From NCBI RefSeq assembly GCF_900091725.1, contig NZ_FMBW01000040.1, forward strand, positions 371,622 to 435,621: a stretch of 64,000 nt of DNA, in the 5' to 3' direction. Of the stretch, positions 27,007-36,137 are shown one piece after another. Made by a program: the position numbers and the translations under genes. The notes under the pieces are model-generated. The model was not told the DNA's origin and ran no database searches. It saw only the letters and a list, made by a program, of their open reading frames with translations. Numbering within the stretch: the first letter of the stretch is position 1; the number at the start of each line of letters is the position of its first letter. Origin of the DNA: Streptomyces sp. DvalAA-43 (lineage in GTDB: Bacteria; Actinomycetota; Actinomycetes; Streptomycetales; Streptomycetaceae).

Positions 27007-28476
27007 CTACTTGTTGCGGCCGCGCTTCTCGCGGACCCGGACCGAGATGTGGATCGGGGTGCCCTCGAAGCCGAACTCCTCGCGCAGTCGGCGCTCGACG
27101 AACCGTCGGTAGCCGTGCTCCAGGAAGCCCGAGGCGAAGAGCACGAAGCGCGGCGGCTTGGTGCCGGCCTGGGTGCCGAAGAGGATCCGGGGCTGCTTGC
27201 CGCCGCGGACGGGGTGCGGGTGGGCGGCGACGATCTCACCGAGGAAGGCGTTCAGCCGGCCGGTGGGGACACGGGTCTCCCAGCTGGCGAGGGCGGTCTC
27301 GATCGCCGGGACGAGCTTCTCCATGTGACGACCGGTGACGGCCGAGACATTGACCCGCGGCGCCCACGCGATCTGCGCGAGCTCCGTCTCGATCTCGCGC
27401 TCCAGGTAGTAGCGGCGCTCCTCGTCGAGGGTGTCCCACTTGTTGTACGCGATCACCAGGGCACGCCCGGCCTCCACGGCCATGGTGATGATGCGCTGGT
27501 CCTGGACGCTGATGGACTCGCCCGCGTCGATCAGGACGACGGCGACCTCGGCCTTCTCCACGGCGGCGGCGGTACGCAGCGAGGCGTAGTAGTCCGCGCC
27601 CTCCTGGAGGTGGACGCGGCGGCGGATGCCGGCCGTGTCGATGAACTTCCAGGTGATGCCACCGAGCTCGATCAACTCGTCGACCGGGTCGCGGGTGGTG
27701 CCGGCGAGCTCGTTGACGACGACGCGGTCCTCGTTCGCCACCTTGTTCAGCAGCGAGGACTTGCCGACGTTCGGGCGGCCGATGAGCGCGATCCGGCGCG
27801 GGCCGCCGATCGCGGTGCCGAAGCGCTGGGCCGGTGCCTCGGGAAGCGCTTCCAGCACGGCGTCGAGCAGGTCGCCGGTGCCGCGGCCGTGCAGCGAGGA
27901 GACGGGGTGCGGCTCGCCGAGCCCCAGCGACCAGAGCGCGGTGGCGTCCGCCTCGCCGCTCTGTCCGTCGACCTTGTTGGCGCACAGCACGACCGGCTTG
28001 CCGGCCCGGCGCAGCAGCTTGACGACGGCCTCGTCGGTGTCGGTCGCGCCGACGGTCGAGTCGACCACGAAGACGACCGCGTCGGACGCCTCGATGGCGT
28101 ACTCGGCCTGGGCGGCGACGGAGGCGTCGATGCCCAGCACGTCCTGTTCCCAGCCGCCGGTGTCGACGACCTTGAAGCGGCGGCCCGCCCACTCGGCCTC
28201 GTAGGTGACGCGGTCGCGGGTGACGCCGGGCTTGTCCTCGACGACCGCCTCGCGGCGGCCGATGATCCGGTTCACCAGCGTCGACTTGCCGACGTTGGGG
28301 CGGCCGACGACGGCGAGCACGGGCAGCGGTCCGTGACCGGCCTCGTCGATCGCGCCCTCGACCTCTTCGAGGTCGAAGCCCTCCTCCGCGGCGAGCTCCA
28401 TGAACTCCGCGTACTCGGCGTCGCCAAGCGCTCCGTGCTCGTGGTCCGAGCCGTCGGAGTGAATCTGGTCGTTCAT
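27007..28476 (-). CDS. der: Ribosome biogenesis GTPase Der (EngA)
   Basis: 489 residues from ATG 28476; a longer frame to 28536 is out of keeping with the acidic N-terminus seen in the family. Two GTPase domains are present: G1 GRPNVGKST near residue 57 and GRPNVGKSS near residue 235, with DTGG/DTAG G3 motifs and NKVD/NKWD G4 motifs. A C-terminal KH-like domain ends in a basic KRGRNK tail. Der assists 50S subunit maturation. The acidic N-terminal extension of about 45 residues is typical of actinobacteria. plsC and cmk lie upstream on the same strand. Confidence 0.97.
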   Translation of the reverse strand: MNDQIHSDGSDHEHGALGDAEYAEFMELAAEEGFDLEEVEGAIDEAGHGPLPVLAVVGRPNVGKSTLVNRIIGRREAVVEDKPGVTRDRVTYEAEWAGRRFKVVDTGGWEQDVLGIDASVAAQAEYAIEASDAVVFVVDSTVGATDTDEAVVKLLRRAGKPVVLCANKVDGQSGEADATALWSLGLGEPHPVSSLHGRGTGDLLDAVLEALPEAPAQRFGTAIGGPRRIALIGRPNVGKSSLLNKVANEDRVVVNELAGTTRDPVDELIELGGITWKFIDTAGIRRRVHLQEGADYYASLRTAAAVEKAEVAVVLIDAGESISVQDQRIITMAVEAGRALVIAYNKWDTLDEERRYYLEREIETELAQIAWAPRVNVSAVTGRHMEKLVPAIETALASWETRVPTGRLNAFLGEIVAAHPHPVRGGKQPRILFGTQAGTKPPRFVLFASGFLEHGYRRFVERRLREEFGFEGTPIHISVRVREKRGRNK

Positions 28477-28543
28477 GAAGTCCGTTCCTCTTTGCATCAT
28501 CATCGATGGGCCACCGACACGCGGCCCACTACTCAAGTCTTAC

Positions 28544-29200
28544 TTAGCGTCCGGTGAAGCGCCTGGCCTCGTCCAGATGGGCGGTGAGCCGCTCCTGGAT
28601 CCGTACCGTCGCCTCGTCCAGCGCCTTGCGCGTACGCCTGCCGCTTCCGTCGCCCGCCTCGAAGGCGTCGCCGAAGACGACGTCGACCCGGCTGCGCAGC
28701 GGCGGCAGTGCCGATATCAACCGTCCGCGGCGCTCGGTGCTTCCCAGGACGGCCACGGGCACGATCGGCGCCCCGCCGCGTACCGCGAAGTACGCGAGCC
28801 CGGCACGCAGGGAGGCGAAGTCGCCCTCGCCCCTGGTGCCCTCGGGAAAGATCCCGAGCGCCCCGCCGTTCTCCAGCACGCCGAGGGCGTGGGTGATGGC
28901 GGCGCGGTCGACGGTCGTACGGTCCACCTTCAGTTGACCGATTCCGCGCAGGAACGGGTCGAGCGGGCCGACGAACGCCTCCTTCTTGATCAGGAAGTGG
29001 ACGGGCCGGGGCGCCGTGCCCATCAGCATCGGACCGTCGATGTTGTGCGAGTGGTTCACCGCGAGTATGACGGGTCCGGTGGCGGGAACCCGCCACGCAC
29101 CGAGGACGCGGGGCTTCCACAGCCCGTACATCAGCCCGATGCCGATCCCGCGCCCGACCGCCGCGCCGCGCGGTGAGGGCGAGCCCGTGGCCTGGGTCAC
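28544..29200 (-). CDS. plsC: 1-acyl-sn-glycerol-3-phosphate acyltransferase family protein
   Basis: 218 residues from GTG 29200, overlapping the cmk stop by GTGA. The acyltransferase HX4D motif is in VNHSHNIDGP near residue 50, and block III is FPEGTRGEG near residue 120. A hydrophobic region at GRGIGIGLMYGL may tether it to the membrane. It should acylate lysophosphatidate or a related glycerolipid. The cmk-plsC-der order is usual in actinobacteria. Confidence 0.9.
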   Translation of the reverse strand: MTQATGSPSPRGAAVGRGIGIGLMYGLWKPRVLGAWRVPATGPVILAVNHSHNIDGPMLMGTAPRPVHFLIKKEAFVGPLDPFLRGIGQLKVDRTTVDRAAITHALGVLENGGALGIFPEGTRGEGDFASLRAGLAYFAVRGGAPIVPVAVLGSTERRGRLISALPPLRSRVDVVFGDAFEAGDGSGRRTRKALDEATVRIQERLTAHLDEARRFTGR

Positions 29201-29886
29201 TTCGCGGCCCGCTTCTCCTCGACGAGGGTGACCACACACTCGATGACCTGCTGAAGGGTCAGCTCGGTGGTGTCCACCTCGACGGCGTCGTCCGCCTTGG
29301 CGAGCGGGGAGGTCTTGCGGCCGGAGTCGGCCGCGTCCCGCTTGATCAGCGCCTCCTTGGTGGCGGCGAGGTCGGAGCCCTTGACCTCTCCGCTGCGACG
29401 GGCGGCGCGCGCCTCGGGGGAAGCGGTGAGGAAGATCTTCAGGTCGGCGTCGGGCAGCACGGTGGTGCCGATGTCACGGCCCTCGACCACGATGCCCCGC
29501 CCGGCCGCGGCCGCGATGGAGCGCTGGAGCTCGGTGATCCGGGTGCGCACCTCGGGGACCGCGCTGACGGCGCTGACCTTGGAGGTGACCTCCTGGGTGC
29601 GGATCGGGGCCGAGGCGTCCTCGCCGTCGACGGTGATCGTCGGGGCGGCGGGGTCCGTGCCGGAGACGATGACCGGCTTGGCGGCGGCGGTCGCCACCTC
29701 CGTGGCGTCCTGCACGTCGATGCCGTTGTTCAGCATCCACCAGGTGATCGCCCGGTACTGGGCACCGGTGTCCAGGTAGCTCAGGCCGAGCTGCGCGGCG
29801 ACGGCCTTGGACGTGCTCGACTTGCCGGTGCCGGAGGGCCCGTCGATGGCGACGATCACTGCGGCCGGGGCCGTACGGGTTTCCAC
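29197..29886 (-). CDS. cmk: Cytidylate kinase
   Basis: 229 residues from GTG 29886; GTG 29898 is an alternative, but AGGAAGG sits better for 29886. The P-loop is DGPSGTGKSS near residue 16, followed by YLDTGAQYRAITW, the CMP-binding insert, and GRDIGTTVLPDADLKIFL. It phosphorylates CMP/dCMP using ATP. The stop is coupled to plsC. The frame is open upstream far into tyrA, but the conserved N-terminus fixes the start. Confidence 0.96.
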   Translation of the reverse strand: METRTAPAAVIVAIDGPSGTGKSSTSKAVAAQLGLSYLDTGAQYRAITWWMLNNGIDVQDATEVATAAAKPVIVSGTDPAAPTITVDGEDASAPIRTQEVTSKVSAVSAVPEVRTRITELQRSIAAAAGRGIVVEGRDIGTTVLPDADLKIFLTASPEARAARRSGEVKGSDLAATKEALIKRDAADSGRKTSPLAKADDAVEVDTTELTLQQVIECVVTLVEEKRAAK

Positions 29887-29939
29887 GGTGGTGGACACCT
29901 TCCTGGTACACGGGGTGGGCGGGACGGGGGCGCGTGCGA

Positions 29940-29977
29940 ACCCGCCCCGCACAAGGTTACCGAGTGTCGGGGCGGGT
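29940..29977 (-). terminator. Hairpin after the tyrA-aroH operon
   Basis: ACCCGCCCCG-CAC pairs with GTGTCGGGGCGGGT (29964-29977) with one bulged base, 47 bp past the tyrA stop and before the cmk start. Confidence 0.6.
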
Positions 29978-30023
29978 CTCCGCACCCCTGTGGACAACGG
30001 CCCCCGGTCCCGCCGCCCCGGGG

Positions 30024-31109
30024 CTACTGCCGTATCGACCAGCCCCGCTCGCGCAGCGCCGCACTGAGTCCGGGGGCCGCGCTCGGCTCGACCATCAGCT
30101 GGACCAGGCCGGCCTGCTGCCCGGTGGCGTGCTCGATGCGTACGTCCTCGACGTTGACCCCGGCCCGTCCGGCGTCGGCGAAGATCCCGGCCAGCTCGCC
30201 CGGCCGGTCGCTGATGAGCACGGACACCATTTCGTACGCGGTGGGGGCGGTCCCGTGCTTGCCGGGCACCCTGACCCGGCCCGCGTTGCCCCGGCGCAGG
30301 ACGTCCTCGATGCCCTCGGTGCCCTCGCGACGCCGGTCGTCGTCGTCGGACTGGAGGCCGCGCAGCGCCCGTACCGTCTCGTCCAGGTCGGCGGCGACCC
30401 CGGCCAGCACATCGGCGACCGGGCCGGGGTTGGCGGAGAGGATCTCCACCCACATCCGGGGGTCGGAGGCGGCGATCCGGGTGACGTCCCTGATGCCCTG
30501 GCCGCAGAGGCGTACCGCGGTCTCGTCGGCCTCCTCCAGGCGGGCGGCGACCATCGACGAGATCAGCTGCGGGGTGTGGGAGACCAGGGCGACGGCCCGG
30601 TCGTGCGCGTCGGCGTCCATGACGACCGGGACGGCGCGGCAGAGCGCGACCAGCTCCAGGGCGAGGTTGAGAACCTCGGTGTCGGTGTCACGGGTCGGGG
30701 TGAGGACCCAGGGCCTGCCCTCGAACAGGTCCGCGGTGGCGGCGAGGGGGCCCGACCGCTCCTTGCCGGCCATGGGGTGCGTACCGATGTACGGGGTGAG
30801 GTCGAGGCCGAGGGCCTCCAGCTCGCGGCGCGGGCCGCCCTTCACGCTGGCGACGTCGAGGTAGCCGCGGGCGATGCCGTCCCGGATGGCGGTGGCCAGC
30901 ACCGAGGCCACGTGGGCGGGGGGCACGGCGATGATCGCCAGGTCCACCCGGCCCTCGGGCGCCTCGTCCGTACCGGCGCCCAGCGCGGCCGCGGTGCGGG
31001 CCGACTGGGGGTCGTGGTCGACGAGGTGGACCTGGATGCCGCGCCCGGCGAGGGCGAGGGCTGCGGACGTGCCGACGAGGCCCGTTCCGATGACGACGGC
31101 GGTTCTCAC
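30024..31109 (-). CDS. tyrA: Prephenate dehydrogenase
   Basis: 361 residues from GTG 31109, overlapping the aroH stop by GTGA. The NAD-binding loop is VIGTGLVGTSAALAL, with D-x-D (VDHD) after strand 2 for NAD. Catalytic residues are in THPMAGKERSG and SHTPQLISS. A C-terminal ACT-like regulatory domain begins near residue 280 (EMVSVLISDRPGELAGIFA). It oxidises prephenate to 4-hydroxyphenylpyruvate for tyrosine synthesis, with probable feedback control through the ACT domain. Confidence 0.96.
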   Translation of the reverse strand: MRTAVVIGTGLVGTSAALALAGRGIQVHLVDHDPQSARTAAALGAGTDEAPEGRVDLAIIAVPPAHVASVLATAIRDGIARGYLDVASVKGGPRRELEALGLDLTPYIGTHPMAGKERSGPLAATADLFEGRPWVLTPTRDTDTEVLNLALELVALCRAVPVVMDADAHDRAVALVSHTPQLISSMVAARLEEADETAVRLCGQGIRDVTRIAASDPRMWVEILSANPGPVADVLAGVAADLDETVRALRGLQSDDDDRRREGTEGIEDVLRRGNAGRVRVPGKHGTAPTAYEMVSVLISDRPGELAGIFADAGRAGVNVEDVRIEHATGQQAGLVQLMVEPSAAPGLSAALRERGWSIRQ

Positions 31110-31468
31110 TGGGCGATGTCCTTGCGGAGTGCGGCGGTGGCGCCGAGGTACACATGGGCGATCTCGGACTTGGGGAGGTACGTCTCGACATGCGCGAGGA
31201 CGCGCACCACACGGGGCATGGCCCCCGTGATGTCCAGCTCCTGGGCGCAGATCAGCGGTACGTCGACGATACCGAGCCCGCGCGCGGCGGCGGCCGGGAA
31301 GTCGCTGTGCAGGTCGGGGGTGGCCGTGAACCAGATGCTGATCAGATCGTCCGCGACGAGGCTGTTGCGCTCCAGGACCGCGGTGAGCAGGGCGCCGACC
31401 CGCTCGCCCATGTGCCCGGCCTCGTCCTGTTCCAGCTGGACGGCTCCGCGGACCGCTCGTACCGCCAC
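31106..31468 (-). CDS. aroH: Chorismate mutase, AroH class
   Basis: 120 residues from GTG 31468, with GAGGAG six bases upstream. The monofunctional AroH fold is recognised from VRAVRGAVQLEQDE, then LISIWFTATPDLHSDFPAAAA and the C-terminal AHVYLGATAALRKDI. It converts chorismate to prephenate, the substrate of the coupled tyrA. Length matches the AroH class (about 120-127). Confidence 0.95.
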   Translation of the reverse strand: MAVRAVRGAVQLEQDEAGHMGERVGALLTAVLERNSLVADDLISIWFTATPDLHSDFPAAAARGLGIVDVPLICAQELDITGAMPRVVRVLAHVETYLPKSEIAHVYLGATAALRKDIAQ

Positions 31469-31799
31469 GTCGTGCTCCTCGGTTCCTCGTCCGGGTCGCG
31501 CCTGCTGCCCGCCCGGGTGATCTCTCTGACCGATCAGCCTAGAGGGGCGGCGTGGCCGGCGGTCCCGGGTGCTCTGTCCGTGAGACGGAGTGGGTGCGCG
31601 CCGCCCGGCGGGCCGCCGGGGCCGTTCTCCGCCACGGTTCCGCCCTTCCCAAGGGGCGATTAATCGACAATGTCGGCCAGAACCCGGGCGTCTGCCACTT
31701 GAGCGGACGTTTCGCGTCAAGGCCCCGGGCCGGTCGCGTCGAGGCCCGGGCCGGAAATCCCCCGGTGCAACCCGATTTCGCTCCCGTACGCTCGCCGGC
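31469..31799. other. Divergent intergenic region
   Basis: 331 bp between aroH (minus) and the nucleotidyltransferase (plus). An AT-rich patch near 31660-31680 (TTAATCGACAATG) is a possible promoter zone. No repeat or small gene is convincing. Confidence 0.35.
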
Positions 31800-32519
31800 A
31801 TGATCACCCCCGGTCCCGAGTCCCTCGTACGCGACCACACGGTCTACTCCTGTGTGATGGGCTCACGCGCCTTCGGACTCGCCATGGAGGGGAGCGACAC
31901 CGACCTGCGCGGTGTGTTCCTCGCGCCGACCCCGCTGTTCTGGCGGTTCGAGAAGCCGCCGACCCATGTCGAGGGCCCGGCGCAGGAGCAGTTCTCGTGG
32001 GAGCTGGAACGCTTCTGCGATCTGGCGCTGCGCGCCAACCCCAATGTGCTGGAGTGCCTGCACTCGCCGCTGGTGGAACACGCCGACGCCGTGGGCCGTG
32101 AACTCCTCTCCCTGCGCGGCGCGTTCCTCTCCCGGCTGGCCCACCGGACCTTCGCGGGCTACGCCCTGGGCCAGCGCAGGAAGCTGGAGGCGGACGTACG
32201 GCAGTACGGGGCGCCGCGCTGGAAGCACGCCATGCATCTGCTGCGCCTCCTGGCCTCCGGCCGGGACCTGCTGCGCACCGGCGAGCTCACGATCGAGGTG
32301 GGCGCGGCCCGGGAGGAGCTGCTGGCGGTGAAGCGGGGCGAGGTGTCGTGGCCGGAGGTCGAACGCCGTATGAACCGTCTCGCCGAGGAGGACGACGCGG
32401 CCGCGAGGAACTCCCCGCTCCCGCCGGAGCCGGACCGGGCCCGGGTGGAGGACTTCCTGATCCGCACCCGCCGGGCGTCCGTGTCCTGGCCCGGCGGGGA
32501 CTCCGTGGACAGGTCCTAG
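31800..32519 (+). CDS. RlaP-like nucleotidyltransferase, paralogue A
   Basis: 239 residues from ATG 31800. No ribosome site precedes it, so it may be leaderless. The nucleotidyltransferase signature is GSRAFGLAMEGSDTDLRGVF near residue 21, where GS and the two Asp of SDTDLRG bind metal and nucleotide. The C-terminal helical part matches PF10127 (RlaP, RNA ligase-associated pol-beta nucleotidyltransferase). It converges with a paralogue at 32516-33304, with the TAG stops overlapping by four bases. The substrate is unknown: NMP transfer to RNA, to another nucleotide or to protein are all possible. Confidence 0.82.
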   Translation: MITPGPESLVRDHTVYSCVMGSRAFGLAMEGSDTDLRGVFLAPTPLFWRFEKPPTHVEGPAQEQFSWELERFCDLALRANPNVLECLHSPLVEHADAVGRELLSLRGAFLSRLAHRTFAGYALGQRRKLEADVRQYGAPRWKHAMHLLRLLASGRDLLRTGELTIEVGAAREELLAVKRGEVSWPEVERRMNRLAEEDDAAARNSPLPPEPDRARVEDFLIRTRRASVSWPGGDSVDRS

Positions 32520-33304
32520 GACGCCCGCCCCGTCAGCCGCACCCGCACCACGAGGTCGTGCAGCGCCTCGAAACCGCCGGACGCCTCGGGGAGCCGCGAT
32601 TGCGCCTGGGCCTCGTCCAGCACCCCGTGCAGCGCCTCGATGTCCCGCGACACCGCCTCCCCGTCCACGCTCTCCGCCGCCCCGTGCTCGGCCCCGGCCT
32701 TCGCCTCGATCAGCTCGGGCAGATACACGGGCGCCGCCACCTCCCCGAGGAGGGTCGGCAGATGCGCCCGCACCTCACCGCTGCGCATCAGATGGATCCC
32801 GGTGAGCAGCGCCCGGAACGTGTACAGCAGCGGCTTCAGCTCGCCGGTCCTCCCGAAGAGCCGCCACTGGGTGGTGGCGAATCCCCGGTAGTGGTGGGCG
32901 TGGTTGCGGGTGACCACGCCCGGTGCCAGCTCCACCAGCTCCGCGTGCGTCTCGCTCGTGTGCACGACCAGCGGCGAGAGCAGCTGCTCCAGTACGTAGC
33001 CGTTCGGCTTCAGCATCAGCCGGACGAACTTCCGCAGGTCGTGCGTGACGAGATCCATCTCGACCCCGTCCCGGTCCCACATCCGCGAGCGCGTCTCCTC
33101 GGGCTCGCGCAGTCCCACGAGGTCCTCCGCGGGCAGGAGATGGACCCCCCGAAGGTCCACGTCCGAGTCCTTGGAGGGGAACCCGTACAGATGCGCCCCG
33201 GAGACCGTGGCGAACAGCAGCGGGTGGCGCTCCTCGGCGACGACCGGGCCGAGGTCCGTGACCGGCAGCCCGGCTTCCTGGAGGTGCTTGGTGTCCATGC
33301 GCAT
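32516..33304 (-). CDS. RlaP-like nucleotidyltransferase, paralogue B
   Basis: 262 residues from ATG 33304 (ATG 33298 also possible). The signature is VSGAHLYGFPSKDSDVDLRG near residue 34, with both metal-binding Asp retained, followed by EMDLVTHDLRKFVRLMLKPN and HYRGFATTQWRLFG. It is the last gene of the pnuC-nadR-nrtR-ADP-ribosylglycohydrolase operon, three bases after the upstream stop. This context suggests a nucleotide, NAD or RNA-end processing role. It is a paralogue of the convergent gene at 31800. Confidence 0.82.
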   Translation of the reverse strand: MRMDTKHLQEAGLPVTDLGPVVAEERHPLLFATVSGAHLYGFPSKDSDVDLRGVHLLPAEDLVGLREPEETRSRMWDRDGVEMDLVTHDLRKFVRLMLKPNGYVLEQLLSPLVVHTSETHAELVELAPGVVTRNHAHHYRGFATTQWRLFGRTGELKPLLYTFRALLTGIHLMRSGEVRAHLPTLLGEVAAPVYLPELIEAKAGAEHGAAESVDGEAVSRDIEALHGVLDEAQAQSRLPEASGGFEALHDLVVRVRLTGRAS

Positions 33305-33307
33305 GGA

Positions 33308-34330
33308 TCAAGAGTCCCAGAGCGCCCCCAGCGACAGCAGATCGCTGCGGTACTCGATCCGCTCCGACCACTCCTTGGGCCAGGCCCCGGCCCCCAGGTG
33401 CGCCCCGGCGAACGCGCCGGTCAGACAGCCGAGGGAGTCCGAGTCGCCCCGGGTGCAGGCGGCGCGGCGGAGGGCGGTGACGGGTTCGTCGGGGAAGAGG
33501 AGGAAGCAGTGCAGGGCCGTGGCCAGGGCGTCCTCGGCGATCCAGCCGTCGCCGGTGGTCTCGCAGGGGTCGGTCTCCGGGGACGGGTCGCGCAGCGCGT
33601 CCTGGACACGGGCCAGGGCGGTCAGGCATTCGTCCCAGCCGCGCTGGATGTACTGCTCAGGCGAGGCGTCGCCCGCGTAGCGCCAGAGGTCACCGAGCCA
33701 GCGCGTGAGGTACCGGCCGCTGTTCTCGTACGCGTAGGAACGCAGCTGCCCGATCAGGCCCATCGGCTCCGCCCCCTGCGCCAGCAGGTACACCGCGCGG
33801 GCGGTCAGGTCGGACGCGGCGAGCGCGGTCGGATGGCCGTGGGTGAGGGCGGCCTGCAACTGGGCGGCGCCGGAGCGCTGTTCGTCGCTCAGCCCGGGGA
33901 CGAGTCCGACCGGCGCGACCCGCATATTGGCGCCGCAGCCCTTGGAGCCGGTCTGGCTGGCCTCCTGCCAGGGCCGGTCGCTGTCGAGCAGACGGCAGGC
34001 GGTCATGCAGGTGCGGCCGGGGGCCCGGTTGTTGTCGGGCGAGTGGTACCAGTCGACGAACTCCTCGCGCACCGGGCGGGCCAGCCGCAGCGGGGTGAGC
34101 AGCCCGCGGTCCATGGCGGTGCGGATGCCCCGCCCCAGGGCCAGTGTCATCTGGGTGTCGTCGGTGACGTGCGCCGGCTTCGGCAGCCGCATCGTGCGCC
34201 ACGGCCCGCACTTGGCGAGGATCGACGGCACGTTGTTGAACTCGGTCGGGAAGCCCAGGGCGTCGCCGAGCGCGAGCCCGGTCAGCGCGCCGGTGGCGGC
34301 CTGCTTGGTGAGGGTCCTGGTCGTGATCAC
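33308..34330 (-). CDS. ADP-ribosylglycohydrolase family protein
   Basis: 340 residues from GTG 34330, overlapping the nrtR stop by GTGA, with AAGGAAG six bases upstream. The metal-binding motifs of the DraG/ARH family are present: ATGALTGLALGDALGFPTEF near residue 12, HVTDDTQMTLALGRG near 54 and GDSDSLGCLTGAFAGAHLG near 296. It should hydrolyse ADP-ribose from protein, nucleic acid or a small molecule using Mg2+. In an NAD operon it may recycle ADP-ribose, which is also the usual ligand of NrtR. Confidence 0.92.
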   Translation of the reverse strand: MITTRTLTKQAATGALTGLALGDALGFPTEFNNVPSILAKCGPWRTMRLPKPAHVTDDTQMTLALGRGIRTAMDRGLLTPLRLARPVREEFVDWYHSPDNNRAPGRTCMTACRLLDSDRPWQEASQTGSKGCGANMRVAPVGLVPGLSDEQRSGAAQLQAALTHGHPTALAASDLTARAVYLLAQGAEPMGLIGQLRSYAYENSGRYLTRWLGDLWRYAGDASPEQYIQRGWDECLTALARVQDALRDPSPETDPCETTGDGWIAEDALATALHCFLLFPDEPVTALRRAACTRGDSDSLGCLTGAFAGAHLGAGAWPKEWSERIEYRSDLLSLGALWDS

Positions 34331-35061
34331 GTGCTTCTTCCTTCCGGTCTCAGCAGTGGAGGGTGCAGGGCGGTAGCGGCACCCGCCCGGTAGAGCGCGG
34401 CCGGTTTGCCCCGTCCGCCGGTCCGGCGCGGCGATCCCGCCACGGCCTGGACGAAGCCGGGCGTGGTGAGGACCTTGCGCCGGAAGTTGGGGCGGTCCAG
34501 CTCGACGCCCCAGACCGTCTCGTACACCTGCTGGAGTTCCCCCAGGGTGAATTCGGGCGGGCAGAAGGCGGTGGCCAGACAGCTGTACTCGAGCTTGGCG
34601 CCGATCCGGTCGTGGGCGTCGGCGAGGATGCGGTCGTGGTCGAAGGCGAGCGGGCCGGGCGTCTTGGCGTCCCACCACTGGGCGCTGGCCGCGTCGCCGC
34701 CGCCGCGCGGCTCGGGCAGGTCGGGTACGAGGGCGGCATAGGCGACCGAGACGACCCGCATCCTGGGGTCGCGGTCCGGGTCGCTGTAGGTGCGCAGCTG
34801 TTCCAGGTGGAAGGCGCTGACGGTCCCCTCGGTCAGTCCGGTCTCCTCGGCGAGCTCCCGGCGGGCGGCGGACTCGGCGGACTCGCGGGGCAGGACGAAG
34901 CCGCCGGGCAGCGCCCAGTGCCCCTTGTACGGGTCCGCGCCCCGTTCGACCAGCAGGACGTGCAGCCGGCTGTCGCGGACCGTGAAGACGGCGAGGTCGA
35001 CGGTGACCGCGAAGGGTGCGAAGGCGTGCGGGTCGTAGCCCGCGGGGGCGTCGGCGCTCAT
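34327..35061 (-). CDS. nrtR: NrtR-type Nudix regulator of NAD metabolism
   Basis: 244 residues from ATG 35061, overlapping the nadR stop by ATGA. The N-terminal Nudix domain has a complete Nudix box at residues 54-76 (Gly54, Glu60, Arg68-Glu69-Leu70, Glu72, Glu73, Gly75), so hydrolase activity may remain. The C-terminal part (EFTLGELQQVYETVWGVELD then RPNFRRKVL) is the winged-helix of the NrtR family, which represses NAD genes and is released by ADP-ribose. The palindrome at 36791-36827 before pnuC is the natural operator, making this an autoregulated operon. Confidence 0.9.
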   Translation of the reverse strand: MSADAPAGYDPHAFAPFAVTVDLAVFTVRDSRLHVLLVERGADPYKGHWALPGGFVLPRESAESAARRELAEETGLTEGTVSAFHLEQLRTYSDPDRDPRMRVVSVAYAALVPDLPEPRGGGDAASAQWWDAKTPGPLAFDHDRILADAHDRIGAKLEYSCLATAFCPPEFTLGELQQVYETVWGVELDRPNFRRKVLTTPGFVQAVAGSPRRTGGRGKPAALYRAGAATALHPPLLRPEGRST

Positions 35062-36137
35062 CGGTGTTCCGGCAGGGGCGCGGCGAAGTCCCAGCTGTCG
35101 GCGAGCAGCGCGTCGACGGCGGCGACCGCGGTGGCCAGGCGTTCCTGGTGGGTTCCGGTGAGCTCGGTGAACTCCCGTCCGGTACGGGTGAGTTCGGCCC
35201 GGAAGCGGTCGGTCATCCAGGGCCGCAGCTCCTCGCCGTCACGCAGTCCGTCGTCCTCGAAGGCGACGCCCTCGTGGTCGGTGAGCAGCCACAGGTGGTG
35301 GGCGACGCGGTCGGCGGTCTCCTCGACGAGCGGGTTGCGTCCGCCGACGTACCGCTCGTGCCAGACGGTGGTGGCGAAGGAGTCGGTGTCGCAGAAGAGC
35401 ACCGGCGACCCGAGCCGCGCGGCCGCCTCCTCCTTGGCGTTCTGGGTTTCGGCGATCAGCGGGAAGTCGTCGGTGGTGAAGGTGACGTCCTCCCACTGGG
35501 CCCCGGGGTGGCGCGCACGCAGGTCGGCCAGTTTCCGTTCGCTGAACTCCCGCCCGTACTCGGCGACGTAACCGGTCCGCGCCCAGACCCCGCCGCGCCC
35601 GCGGTAGTGGTCGGCGAGGGCGCGGGCCATCGTCGTGGTGCCGGTGGACTCCGCGCCGAGGACGACGACCCGGCGGGCGAGGGCGGCCCGTACGGGCGGC
35701 TCCAGGAAGTCCCAGCAGCCGACCGGGTCCTTGCGGACGGCGGTGCCGGAGACCGGGAAGACCGTGCGGTCGGGGTCGACGCAGACGGATTCGGCGCCGA
35801 ACCTGCGGGCGAGCTCGTCCCCGTACGACTCCGAGGTGAAGACGGCGTCCACCGGCTCGGGCACGGCCCCGGTGAAAACGGCCATGTGCGCGTCCCAGAC
35901 CACCGGGTCGTGGAGGTCCATGCGGATGTCGTCCACGGCGCCGACGACCCGTACGTCCGGGTGCGTCTCCCGCATCCAGGCCACCCGGTCCTCAAGCGGT
36001 ACGGACTCGACGGAGGCGGCGCAGACCAGGACGGTCAGCCGCTCGCAGCGGTCCCGCGCGGTGCGGACCAGGTGGTGGTGGCCGGCGTGCGGCGGGTAGA
36101 ACTTGCCGAGGACCAGCCCGTGCCCGAAGCGCTTCAT
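35058..36137 (-). CDS. nadR: NadR-like NMN adenylyltransferase / nicotinamide riboside kinase
   Basis: 359 residues from ATG 36137, overlapping the pnuC stop by ATGA. The N-terminal adenylyltransferase domain has the HxGH motif at His17-Ala-Gly-His20 (GKFYPPHAGHHHL) and SGTAVR at 130-135. The C-terminal kinase domain starts near residue 156, but its P-loop reads GAESTGTTT with Thr167 where Walker A Lys is expected. It should convert nicotinamide riboside imported by PnuC to NMN and NAD; the kinase step is uncertain because of the Lys change, which may be an actinobacterial variant. Confidence 0.9.
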   Translation of the reverse strand: MKRFGHGLVLGKFYPPHAGHHHLVRTARDRCERLTVLVCAASVESVPLEDRVAWMRETHPDVRVVGAVDDIRMDLHDPVVWDAHMAVFTGAVPEPVDAVFTSESYGDELARRFGAESVCVDPDRTVFPVSGTAVRKDPVGCWDFLEPPVRAALARRVVVLGAESTGTTTMARALADHYRGRGGVWARTGYVAEYGREFSERKLADLRARHPGAQWEDVTFTTDDFPLIAETQNAKEEAAARLGSPVLFCDTDSFATTVWHERYVGGRNPLVEETADRVAHHLWLLTDHEGVAFEDDGLRDGEELRPWMTDRFRAELTRTGREFTELTGTHQERLATAVAAVDALLADSWDFAAPLPEHR

